From positions 620,001-684,000 of the forward strand of contig NZ_JBHTIK010000015.1 of assembly GCF_042676985.1 (NCBI RefSeq): a stretch of 64,000 nt of DNA, read 5' to 3'. This stretch comes from Sphingosinicella xenopeptidilytica. Lineage in GTDB: Bacteria > Pseudomonadota > Alphaproteobacteria > Sphingomonadales > Sphingomonadaceae. The notes beneath the pieces were generated by a model. The model did not search any database. It was not told the DNA's origin and saw only the letters and a program-made list of their open reading frames with translations. A program made the position numbers and the translations under genes. This document shows positions 17,042 through 26,099 of this stretch, in pieces. Numbering within the stretch: position 1 is the stretch's first letter; the number at the start of each line of letters is the position of its first letter.

Positions 17042-20000
17042 ACCTCGCCGGCTTCGCCGTCAGCCGCTGGCAGCTGACGCTCGTTCTCTTCACGCTGCTT
17101 GCCGCGCTCGGCATCTATGCCTTCCTGAACATCCCGCGCGCCGTCGATCCGCACCTGCCGATCCCCGTCGTTCTCGTCGTCGCCTCGCAGCCCGGCGCCG
17201 ATGCGCAGGACATGGAGGAAACGGTCGCAAAGCCGATCGAGGAAGTGATCAAGGGCCTCGACGGCATCGTCGACGTCGATTCCACCTCGAAGGACGGCGC
17301 CTCCGTCATCACCGCCGAATTCGAATGGGGCGGCGACCCTGAGCAGCATTTCGACGAGGTCGTGCGCGAGATCGGCGCCATCCGCGATCGCCTGCCCTCC
17401 GGCCTCGCCAGCCTCCAGTACCTGAAGGTCCGCACCAGCGACGCCGCCGTCGTCCAGCTCGCGCTCGTCAGCGATTCCGCCTCGTGGCGGCGCATGGAGA
17501 AGTATGCGACCGATCTGTCCGAGCGTCTCGCGCGCGTAGACGGCATCCGCTCCACCGAGATTTACGGCCTGCCGAACCCCGAGGTTCGCATCGCCATCGA
17601 TGGCGGGCGCCTCGCCGAGCTGCGCATTTCCCCCTCGTCGCTCGTCACTGCGCTTCAGAGCGGCGGCGTCGATCTGCCCGCGGGCGCCGTCCATTCGGGC
17701 GAGCACCGCCTGAACGTCGACGCCGGCGGCGCCTATCGCGGCCTTGCCGAGATTCGCGCGGTGCCGGTCCGCGCCGAAGACGGAACGCTGGTGCGCGTCG
17801 GCGATGTCGCCGAAGTGAACTGGTCCACCGCCGAACACACGCACATCACGCGCTTCAACGGCAAGCGCGCCGTGTTCGTCACCGCCATGCAGAAGGAAAA
17901 CGGCAACGTCCTCGGCATCCGCAAGGAGATCGAGACCGCGCTCGCGCAGGCGCGCAGCCAGCTTCCGCCCGACATCAAGCTCGAACTCGGCTTCGATCAG
18001 TCCCGCGATATCCGCTCGCGACTCGATACGCTCGCGCGCGATTTCGGCATCGCGCTCGGCCTCGTCCTCATCACGCTGCTGCCGCTCGGTCCGCGCGCCT
18101 CGCTGATCGTGATGATCTCGATCCCGCTCAGCCTCGCGACCGGCGTGCTGCTGCTGCACGTATTCAACTTTTCGCTGAATCAGCTTTCGGTGTCGGGCTT
18201 CATCCTCGCGCTCGGGCTCATCGTGGACGATTCGATCGTGGTGACGGAGAACATCTCGCGCCACCTGCGCATGGGCGCGGAGCGCACCGCCGCCGCGCTT
18301 TCCGGCACCAAGGAAATCACCGCCGCCGTGTTCGGCTCCACGGGCGTGTTGCTGTTCGCCTTCCTGCCGCTGGTGTTCCTCCCCGGCGGCGCGGGCGAAT
18401 TCACGCGCTCGCTGCCGCTTGCCGTCATCTACACGGTCGGTGCCTCGCTCGTCGTCTCGCTCACGATCATCCCGTTTCTCGCAAGCCGCGTTCTGCGCCG
18501 CGACGATGATCCCGAAGGCAACCCGATCCTGAAGGCGCTCACCCGCGGCATCCACCGGCTTTACGGGCCCGTCCTGCATTACGCGCTCGAAAAGCCGCAC
18601 CGCACGCTCGCGATTTCGATGGCGCTGTGCATCGGTGCGCTCGGCCTCATCCCGGTCGCGGGCTGGCAGCTCTTCCCGGCGTCGGACGCGCCCTATTTCA
18701 TGGTGGAGGTCGAAACCCCCGAAGGGACGAGCGTCGCCCAGACCGACCGCGTCGTGCGCCGCGTCGCAGACGAAGTGGCGAAGGAAGCCAGCGTTGCCGC
18801 GTTCATGGAGAACAGCGGCGCGGGCAATCCGCAGGTCTATTACAACGTGCGTTCGCTCACCGAGGAATCGCGCAAGGGCGCGGTGTTTGTCGTGATGAAG
18901 GAATGGACCGCGGGAGAGAGCGACGCGATGCTCGATCGCCTGCGCGGCAAGTTCAGCATCGATCCCGATGCCCGTATCACGGTCCGCAAGTTCGAGAACG
19001 GCCCGCCGATCGACGCGCCGATCGCCATCCGCATCAGCGGCCCGGACAACGGCGTCCTGAAGATGATCGCCGGCGAAGTCGCGAAGATCATCCGCGCCAC
19101 ACCCGGCACGCGCGATATCGACAATCCCCTCGCGGTCGACCGCGTCGACCTCGATCTCGGGCTGGATGCGGACAAGGCCGCGCTGCTCGGCGTGCCGCCG
19201 GGCGAGCCCCGGCGCGCGCTGCGTCTCGCCATCGCCGGTGAGCGCGCCGCGAGCTTCCGCGACGACGAAGGCGATACCTATCCCGTCGTCGTTCGGCTTC
19301 CCATGGAAGAGCGGCAGCCCGTTTCCGCGCTGCAATCCGTCTACGTCACCACTAGCAGCGGCAGCGCGATCCCGCTCGCGGAGGTCGCCAATCCGTATCT
19401 GAAGAGCGTGCCGCCGCGCATCGATCGCTACCAGCTCGAGCGCAACATCACCGTCACCGCGTGGACCGAGGCCGGCTATCTCACCTCCCGCGTGAACAAG
19501 GATGTCGTCGAACGCCTGCAAAGCCTCACGCTCCCGCAGGGCTATGCACTCGGCATCGGCGGCGAGGCGGAAGCGAGCGCGCAGAGCTTCGATGGTATCG
19601 GCAGCATCCTGCTCCTCGCCGTGTTCAGCATCATGGCCGTGCTCGTCGCCGAATTCGGCCGCTTCCGCGAGGTCGCGGTGGTCGCGGGCGTCATCCCGCT
19701 CGGTATGTTCGGCGGCATCATCGCGCTGCTGCTCACAGGCTATCCGATGAGCTACATGGGCATCATCGGCTTCGTCGCGCTCATCGGCATCGAGATCAAG
19801 AACTCGATCCTGCTCGTCGATTTCACGTCGCAGCTTCGCGCCCGCGGCGTCGGTCTGCGCGAGGCGATCGAGCAGGCGGGCGAGATTCGCTTCCTGCCCG
19901 TGCTGCTCACCTCGGTCACGGCGATCGGCGGTCTCCTCCCGCTCGCGCTCGGCGGTTCGGCACTCTATTCGCCGCTGGCGTGGGTCATCATCGGCGGCCT

Positions 20001-20112
20001 CATCTCCTCGACGCTGCTCAGCCGCATCGTCACGCCGGTGATGTACCTGCTGCTGGCGCGCCCGCGCAGTCGGCGGCGGCGCAGACCCTTCGCTCAGCTC
20101 TTCAGCCGGTAA
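17038..20112 (+). CDS. RND efflux pump inner-membrane transporter
   Basis: A 1024-residue AcrB-superfamily transporter with two repeats of six membrane helices and large periplasmic loops. Seen: DPHLPIPVVLVVASQPGADAQDMEE near residue 38, the proton-relay motif GLIVDDSIVVTENI in TM4 (about 398-411), and the second-repeat GFVALIGIEIKNSILLVDF (about 908-926). The protein-level resemblance is to the efflux permeases that pair with short lipoprotein adaptors, more than to heavy-metal CusA. Its last 19 bp overlap the convergent ABC permease gene. Substrate cannot be read from sequence. Confidence 0.95.
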   Translation: MNLAGFAVSRWQLTLVLFTLLAALGIYAFLNIPRAVDPHLPIPVVLVVASQPGADAQDMEETVAKPIEEVIKGLDGIVDVDSTSKDGASVITAEFEWGGDPEQHFDEVVREIGAIRDRLPSGLASLQYLKVRTSDAAVVQLALVSDSASWRRMEKYATDLSERLARVDGIRSTEIYGLPNPEVRIAIDGGRLAELRISPSSLVTALQSGGVDLPAGAVHSGEHRLNVDAGGAYRGLAEIRAVPVRAEDGTLVRVGDVAEVNWSTAEHTHITRFNGKRAVFVTAMQKENGNVLGIRKEIETALAQARSQLPPDIKLELGFDQSRDIRSRLDTLARDFGIALGLVLITLLPLGPRASLIVMISIPLSLATGVLLLHVFNFSLNQLSVSGFILALGLIVDDSIVVTENISRHLRMGAERTAAALSGTKEITAAVFGSTGVLLFAFLPLVFLPGGAGEFTRSLPLAVIYTVGASLVVSLTIIPFLASRVLRRDDDPEGNPILKALTRGIHRLYGPVLHYALEKPHRTLAISMALCIGALGLIPVAGWQLFPASDAPYFMVEVETPEGTSVAQTDRVVRRVADEVAKEASVAAFMENSGAGNPQVYYNVRSLTEESRKGAVFVVMKEWTAGESDAMLDRLRGKFSIDPDARITVRKFENGPPIDAPIAIRISGPDNGVLKMIAGEVAKIIRATPGTRDIDNPLAVDRVDLDLGLDADKAALLGVPPGEPRRALRLAIAGERAASFRDDEGDTYPVVVRLPMEERQPVSALQSVYVTTSSGSAIPLAEVANPYLKSVPPRIDRYQLERNITVTAWTEAGYLTSRVNKDVVERLQSLTLPQGYALGIGGEAEASAQSFDGIGSILLLAVFSIMAVLVAEFGRFREVAVVAGVIPLGMFGGIIALLLTGYPMSYMGIIGFVALIGIEIKNSILLVDFTSQLRARGVGLREAIEQAGEIRFLPVLLTSVTAIGGLLPLALGGSALYSPLAWVIIGGLISSTLLSRIVTPVMYLLLARPRSRRRRRPFAQLFSR

Positions 20113-20857
20113 CCCGTCCGGAAGATCCACCAGACGATCGCGAGACAGAGCGTCAGGAAGCCGAACATCGCCATCAGGCTGAGTTCGACGCTCACGTCGC
20201 CCTTGCCGAAGAAGCTCCAGCGGAACCCGCTCATCAGATAGACGATCGGGTTGAACAGCGTCGCCGTGCGCCACGCGGCGGGCAGCATGTCGATCGAATA
20301 AAACGCGCCGCCAAGGAACGTGAGCGGCATCACCACGAGCAGCGGAATGATCTGCAGCTGCTCGAAGCTCTTCGCCCAGATGCCGATGATGAAGCCGAAC
20401 AGGCAGAACGTCACGGCGAGCAGCACCATGAACAGGATCATCCACAGCGGATGCACGATGTCGATGTCCACGAACAGGTTCGCGGTCGCGAGGATCACGA
20501 TGCCGAGGATCACCGATTTCGTCGCCGCTGCCCCCACATAGGCGAGCACGGTCTCGAACGCCGAAATCGGCGCGGAGAGCAACTCGTAGATCGTCCCCGA
20601 CCACTTCGGCATGTAGATACCGAACGAAGCGTTGGAGATGCTTTCGGTCAGCATCGTCAGCAGCATCAGCCCCGGTACGATGAAGGCGCCGTAAGGCACC
20701 GTGCCGACCTCCTGCATCCGCGAGCCGATCGCCGAGCCGAACACGATGAAGTAGAGCGTCGTCGTGATCACGGGGGTGATGAGGCTCGTCCAGACCGTGC
20801 GCCGGAAGCGCGCCAGCTCGAACTTGTAGATCGCCCACACGGCATGACGGTTGAAGA

Positions 20858-20861
<4 letters not shown>
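20094..20861 (-). CDS. ABC-2 type transporter permease
   Basis: A 255-residue permease with about six membrane segments. ATG 20861 overlaps the ATPase stop as ATGA; the open frame continues upstream but only inside the ATPase gene. Motifs such as GLMLLTMLTESISNASFGIYMPKWSGTI (about 70-97) match the ABC2 membrane family, closest in style to YadH. It forms an exporter with the preceding ATPase; substrates of this group are poorly known. The 3' end overlaps the convergent RND gene by 19 bp. Confidence 0.92.
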
Positions 20862-21793
<932 letters not shown>

Positions 21794-21838
21794 GCGGTGT
21801 GTTTAGACGGTTTTCAGCGAACGCAAAACCATCTGCAC

Positions 21839-22588
21839 TCACGCACCGAGAAGCGCCGAACCTTTGGGTACGAAAACCGCATCGATCGTCGAAAGTCTGC
21901 CGCTGCGCCCGAACTGGAGCATGTCCGTGATGTCGAACATTCGGAAACCGTAACCGTCCAGCGCCGAGATGAATGTCGCGAAATCGTATCCACCCTCGTA
22001 CCGCTCTGCCACGGAAACCTCGGCGATGAGGCATTGCACATCCGGCAACAGACCCGTCGCCCCCGCCAACACCTCCAGCTCGAAACCCTCCGAGTCGACT
22101 TTCAGCAGGTAGGGTTTCGGCCATGCTGTTCGGTCGAACGAATCCAGGCGTTTGACCGGCACGGTCACGGTGCGCGTCTCGCGCGTCCATCCGCGGCGCG
22201 CGAACTCGTCAACCTGACGCGTCGATGGCTTCGACATCGTGGAACTGGTCGGGCGGCGCACATTCAGGTTGAGCACCATTTCAGACGCAGCGCGCCCTGC
22301 AGCCGCGAAATGAACTTCCCCCCGGCGGGGAGCCATCAGTTGATCGATGGGTTCCCGAAACCCCTCATTGGGCTCCACGAGCACCGTGTACGCATCCGGA
22401 AAGCCGTCCATCAACCATGGGGTGCCGTATCCGACACCCACATCGATCACGGTTCCGGGGCTGAGGCCCTTGGGGGTCATTGCCCGGAAAAACGCAGGCG
22501 CCTTCCGCAAAGGATGCTGGACATCCTTCAACTCACACTCACGCCGACGCAGCGTGTCCGTGAAGGCCCGTTTCAGAAACGTCTTCAT
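21839..22588 (-). CDS. FkbM-family methyltransferase
   Basis: A 249-residue SAM-dependent methyltransferase. Seen: motif I VIDVGVGYGTP (about 47-57), an acidic VEPNEG end to strand 2, and the FkbM core LLKVDSEGFELEVLAGA (about 161-177), after a TVTVPVKRLDSF segment typical of the family. FkbM-type enzymes usually O-methylate sugars or natural products. It has no tight operon partner: the ABC ATPase stop is downstream and the peptidase is 68 bp upstream behind a hairpin. Substrate unknown. Confidence 0.87.
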   Translation of the reverse strand: MKTFLKRAFTDTLRRRECELKDVQHPLRKAPAFFRAMTPKGLSPGTVIDVGVGYGTPWLMDGFPDAYTVLVEPNEGFREPIDQLMAPRRGEVHFAAAGRAASEMVLNLNVRRPTSSTMSKPSTRQVDEFARRGWTRETRTVTVPVKRLDSFDRTAWPKPYLLKVDSEGFELEVLAGATGLLPDVQCLIAEVSVAERYEGGYDFATFISALDGYGFRMFDITDMLQFGRSGRLSTIDAVFVPKGSALLGA

Positions 22589-22606
22589 CGCGGTCTGTCC
22601 AGAAAT

Positions 22607-22631
22607 GCCCCGATGATAGTACCATCGGGGC
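22607..22631 (-). terminator. Hairpin between peptidase and methyltransferase genes
   Basis: Perfect 9-bp inverted repeat (GCCCCGATG at 22607-22615, CATCGGGGC at 22623-22631) with a 7-nt loop, 25 bp after the M20 peptidase stop on the minus strand. The trailing U-tract is weak, so it may be a partial terminator or an mRNA 3' stabiliser. Confidence 0.5.
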
Positions 22632-22656
22632 CATAGACCGCAAAGCGAAGAGCGAT

Positions 22657-24027
22657 CTAGCGAGCGAGTGTCACGATCAACGTCCGGTAATGATCGAGCG
22701 CGGGCCCGATGGCGTTCACCGGCACCCGTTCGTTGAGACCGTGGGCGAATTCATCGTCGGGCTTCATGAACAGCCCCGAAACCCCGTAGCTAGGGATGCC
22801 CGAGGCGCGGAAAAACAGGCTGTCGGTCGTGCCGGCCGACATGCTCGGGATGATCGAGAGTCCCTTCGCGCGCCCGTCCACGGCCTTGCGCAGCGCCGCG
22901 TCCAGCTCGGGCAGCAGCGGCGATGTGGAGCTTTGCGGGAACGGCTCGGGCAGCGTCACCACCACCTTGTCGCCGGCAAGCTGCTGCAGCCGCTGGCGCA
23001 CCGCTTCCGGCGCCGTGCCGGGGAAGATGCGGCAGTTGATGTTGGCGACCGCGCGCTGCGGCAGCGCGTTTTCGGCGTGGCCGCCGTTTATCATCGTCGG
23101 CACGCAGGTCGTCCGCGTCGTCCCGATGTGCTCGGGGTACTTCGCCAGGATATCCGCCGCAGCCGTATCGTTCGGGTTGGCCGCAAAGCGCGCCATCGCC
23201 TCGCCCGCCTCCCCCGGCGTCCGCTTCGCTGACGCCGCGAAATACGCCCGCGTCGTCTCGCTGGTTTCGGCAGGGAACGGCGCATCGGCGATCCGTTTCA
23301 GCGCGGCACCCAGCGTCAGGATCGCATTCTCGACGCGCGGCGCACTCGAATGGCCGCCCGGGTCGGTTACGGTCAGCTTGTAGTCGGCGTAAGTCTTCTC
23401 CGCCGTCTGCATCGTGTAATAGAGCGGCTTGCCGTCGGCGCCGAGCGTTCCGCCGCCGCCGTCGCCGTTCAGCACCATCGCCGCGTCCTTGTAGCGGGGC
23501 GCGATCGCCGCCACGGTCTTCTGCGCGGTTTCCTCGTCGCCGGTCAGGAACAGCACGATATCGCGGGAAGGTTTGAAGCCCTCGCGCTTCAGGCTCATCA
23601 GCGTCTGCACGAGCATCACGACGTCGAACTTGTTGTCGCTGATGCCGCGCCCGAACAGGTAGCCGCCGTCTTCGGCCATCACGAACGGGTCACGTTCCCA
23701 ATCCTCGCGCTTCGCCTCCACCACATCCATGTGCGCGTTGAGCACGATCGGTTTCTTCTTGCCCGTGCCCTTCCACGTCAGGATCAGCGAGGCGGTTTCA
23801 CCGAGCGGCTCGATGCTGATTTCACCGTCCGTGAAACCCGCGCTCTTCAGCTCGCCTGCCAGATAGGCCGCGTACACCGGCACCTGCCCACGCCCCGCGA
23901 CGGTCGGAATAGCGATCGATTTGCCGAGCATGGCCTTGGCGCCGTCGATCTGCGCCGGGGTTGCGGCCAGCGTCGGGGCAGCCGCCAGCATGGCCGCGAG
24001 GACGAACGAAGTTCCGGTTTTCAGCAT
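22657..24027 (-). CDS. M20-family metallopeptidase, exported
   Basis: A 456-residue protein with an N-terminal signal peptide (hydrophobic run, then LAATPAQ around residue 22), so periplasmic. Metal-site motifs of the M20 di-zinc fold are visible: NAHMDVV (about 96-102), GRGISDNKFD with the bridging aspartate, and GDEET with the catalytic and ligand glutamates; a dimerisation lid follows. These enzymes cleave dipeptides, N-acyl or carboxyl-capped amino acids. The gene lies beside a BetI-like repressor and an amino-acid permease, suggesting a nutrient-scavenging module. A 17-bp palindrome lies 14 bp upstream of its start. Confidence 0.92.
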   Translation of the reverse strand: MLKTGTSFVLAAMLAAAPTLAATPAQIDGAKAMLGKSIAIPTVAGRGQVPVYAAYLAGELKSAGFTDGEISIEPLGETASLILTWKGTGKKKPIVLNAHMDVVEAKREDWERDPFVMAEDGGYLFGRGISDNKFDVVMLVQTLMSLKREGFKPSRDIVLFLTGDEETAQKTVAAIAPRYKDAAMVLNGDGGGGTLGADGKPLYYTMQTAEKTYADYKLTVTDPGGHSSAPRVENAILTLGAALKRIADAPFPAETSETTRAYFAASAKRTPGEAGEAMARFAANPNDTAAADILAKYPEHIGTTRTTCVPTMINGGHAENALPQRAVANINCRIFPGTAPEAVRQRLQQLAGDKVVVTLPEPFPQSSTSPLLPELDAALRKAVDGRAKGLSIIPSMSAGTTDSLFFRASGIPSYGVSGLFMKPDDEFAHGLNERVPVNAIGPALDHYRTLIVTLAR

Positions 24028-24040
24028 TCGAAGAATCTCC

Positions 24041-24057
24041 CACCTGTTTTACAGGTG
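24041..24057. promoter_or_regulatory. Palindrome, candidate TetR operator
   Basis: CACCTGT-TTT-ACAGGTG is a perfect 7-bp inverted repeat with a 3-nt centre. It sits between the TetR gene stop (24073) and the peptidase start (24027). A T-tract on the minus strand is lacking, so it does not look like a terminator. As an operator for the adjacent BetI-like repressor it would block peptidase transcription; this is inference. Confidence 0.4.
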
Positions 24058-24072
24058 TAAGAAATCGGCGCG

Positions 24073-24702
24073 TCAGTCGGCAAGCACTTTCAGCGGGTCG
24101 CCGACCAGCGTGTTCAGCCACTTGTCGGCAATGCGCGATGCCTCTTCGGGCGTGAAGCTCGATGCGTCGAGGCAGATTTCCAGCCAGAGCCCGTCCACGA
24201 GTGCCGTCACGCCGACAGCCGTCAGCCGCACGTCCACATCGCTCGCCTCGGGCCCCAGGATTTCCGCGACCATCCTCTCCACCGGCCGCCGGTGGCTCGC
24301 GTAGTTTTCGGTGTGAAGCTCGCGGATACGTGGGTCGCTCTTGATGAGGCTCCAGAAAGCGAGCCACGTCGCGAGAAGGTCCGGATCGGCAATCGGTGGC
24401 TTGAAGCTTGCCATCACGAAGGCGCGCAGCTGCTCGCGTGGGTCCGGCCCCGCCTTGTCCGCCGCCGCGATCATGTTCGCCACGAGCGTGTCGCCAACGT
24501 CGGCATAGGTTTCGGCGACAAGCTCGTCGATCCCCGCGAAATAGTGGCGCAGCAACCCCGCCGAAACGCCCGCCTCTGCGCAGATCACCCGCACGGAGGT
24601 GCCGCCTATACCGTAGCGGGCAAGGCAGCGCGCGGTCGCCTCGATCAGGCTTTGGCGCCGAAAATCGGGATCCAGCCGTTGAAACTGCGCGCGTGCCAAC
24701 AT
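24073..24702 (-). CDS. TetR-family regulator, BetI-like
   Basis: A 209-residue regulator. The N-terminal helix-turn-helix domain is clear (RRQSLIEATARCLARYG, then SVRVICAEAGVSAGLLRHYFAGIDEL, about 15-65). The C-terminal ligand domain contains WLAFWSLIKSDPRIRELH, characteristic of BetI-like TetR proteins. BetI itself controls choline/betaine genes, but none are here; the neighbours are a permease, a peptidase and a TonB receptor, so its ligand is probably an amino acid, amine or peptide. It lies 37 bp downstream of the permease gene, same strand. Confidence 0.9.
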   Translation of the reverse strand: MLARAQFQRLDPDFRRQSLIEATARCLARYGIGGTSVRVICAEAGVSAGLLRHYFAGIDELVAETYADVGDTLVANMIAAADKAGPDPREQLRAFVMASFKPPIADPDLLATWLAFWSLIKSDPRIRELHTENYASHRRPVERMVAEILGPEASDVDVRLTAVGVTALVDGLWLEICLDASSFTPEEASRIADKWLNTLVGDPLKVLAD

Positions 24703-24739
24703 TACCCTCCCAAAGCTGCGAGGCTCCTATATCGGCGCG

Positions 24740-26077
24740 TTAACCATTTGTCGCGCCCTGTTGTACACCTTGTGCTGCTTTTTGACGGCGCACGAGCAGA
24801 TAGACCGGAAGTCCGGCGATCAGCAGCACGAGCGCCCAGCCGTTCGCTTCGGCCCCTGCGCCCTGAAACGCCCATATCGCATAGATGAGCCCGAGCGATG
24901 TCAGAACGGCGAGCAGCGGCGTGGTCGTCAGCCGCCGCTTCAGCATCAGCCGGACCGCCGCGGCAGCCCCCGCGAAGTAGAGCACGAGCGTCGCGGAGGT
25001 GGAGAGCAGCGCCATGAACGTGAACAGGCCCGCCATGCTGCGCGTGTAGTTCGAAAGCACCAGCACCGTGATCAGCACGCCGCCGATCAGGATGCCGCGC
25101 ACCGGCGTGCCGCGTGCGTTCACGTCGCGGAAGAGGTGGGGGAAATCGCCCTTCCGCGCCATGGCGAGCGGATACTCGCCCAGTATAAGAATCCAGCCGT
25201 TGATCGCGCCGATCGCGCTCACCGCGGCAAACAGCGCCACGGCGATTCCGGCGCCTGTTCCCCAGTAGCCGGCGATCACGTCCGCGAGCGGCGCGTTCGA
25301 ATTGGCGACCACATCCGCGGGCATCAGCATGATCACCGCCGTGCAGACCGCGAAGTAGATGAGGCCCACAATCAATGTGCCCGCCATGGTGGCGCGCGGG
25401 ATCGTGGTCTGCGGCCGGTCAACCTTGTCCTGCGGCACGCAGGCGGATTCGAAGCCGAGCATCGCCCACAGCGTCAGCGCGGCGGTCGCGTTGATTGCGG
25501 TCATCGAGATCGTCTCGGGCACATAGGGCGTCGCGGGCTCCGCCCCGCCCATAAAAACCACGGCCGCGATCCCCACGATGAGGGCGAGCGGCAGCAGCTT
25601 GAGCCCGAGCGTCAGCAACTGGAAGCGCCCCGCCGCGCCCGCCCCGCGCGTGTTGAGAATGATAAGCGCCCAGAGCAGCGACACGGCAAGCACGGCCGGA
25701 GCGCCCGCCGTCGCTGCGATGTCCGGCGCGAACGCGGTGAGGTAGCTGACGCCCCCCGTCGCCAGCGCCGCGACGCCGACCAGAATGGAAATGATGTAGG
25801 ACCAGCTGATGAGGAACGCGGGCAGATGCCCGAACGCCGCTTCCACAAAACCGTGCGGCCCGCCCGCGTGCGGCATCTCCCGCGCCATCGTCGCGAACAC
25901 ATAAGCGAGGCAGAGCGCACCGCCGATGGTCAGCACCCAGCCGAACACGGCGTTCCAGCCGAAGGGTGCGAGGCTCGCGGGCAGCATGAAAACGCCCGAG
26001 CCGATCATGTTGCCCATGACCAGCGCGAGCGCCATCCAGAAACCGAGCGGCCGGACGGCGGGAGCTTTGGCGTTCAT
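24740..26077 (-). CDS. APC-family amino acid/polyamine permease
   Basis: A 445-residue secondary transporter with about 12 membrane helices. Seen: the unwound TM1 motif GNMIGSGVFMLPASLAPFG (about 22-40) and the TM6 region LWAMLGFESACVPQDKV (about 203-219), typical of AdiC/PotE-like antiporters and related amino-acid permeases. It lies 22 bp downstream of the TonB-dependent receptor gene on the same strand. The pair could move one nutrient across both membranes. Exact substrate (amino acid or polyamine) is undetermined. Confidence 0.9.
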   Translation of the reverse strand: MNAKAPAVRPLGFWMALALVMGNMIGSGVFMLPASLAPFGWNAVFGWVLTIGGALCLAYVFATMAREMPHAGGPHGFVEAAFGHLPAFLISWSYIISILVGVAALATGGVSYLTAFAPDIAATAGAPAVLAVSLLWALIILNTRGAGAAGRFQLLTLGLKLLPLALIVGIAAVVFMGGAEPATPYVPETISMTAINATAALTLWAMLGFESACVPQDKVDRPQTTIPRATMAGTLIVGLIYFAVCTAVIMLMPADVVANSNAPLADVIAGYWGTGAGIAVALFAAVSAIGAINGWILILGEYPLAMARKGDFPHLFRDVNARGTPVRGILIGGVLITVLVLSNYTRSMAGLFTFMALLSTSATLVLYFAGAAAAVRLMLKRRLTTTPLLAVLTSLGLIYAIWAFQGAGAEANGWALVLLIAGLPVYLLVRRQKAAQGVQQGATNG

Positions 26078-26099
26078 ACGAAGCTCCCGCCGCGCGGTA

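Noticed and set aside
16864..20838. Very long open frame (over 1300 codons) on the minus strand opposite the RND pump
   Set aside because: It lies antisense to a clearly homologous RND gene, has an Arg/Asp/Glu/His-rich composition without any domain, and is the usual third-position shadow in GC-rich DNA.
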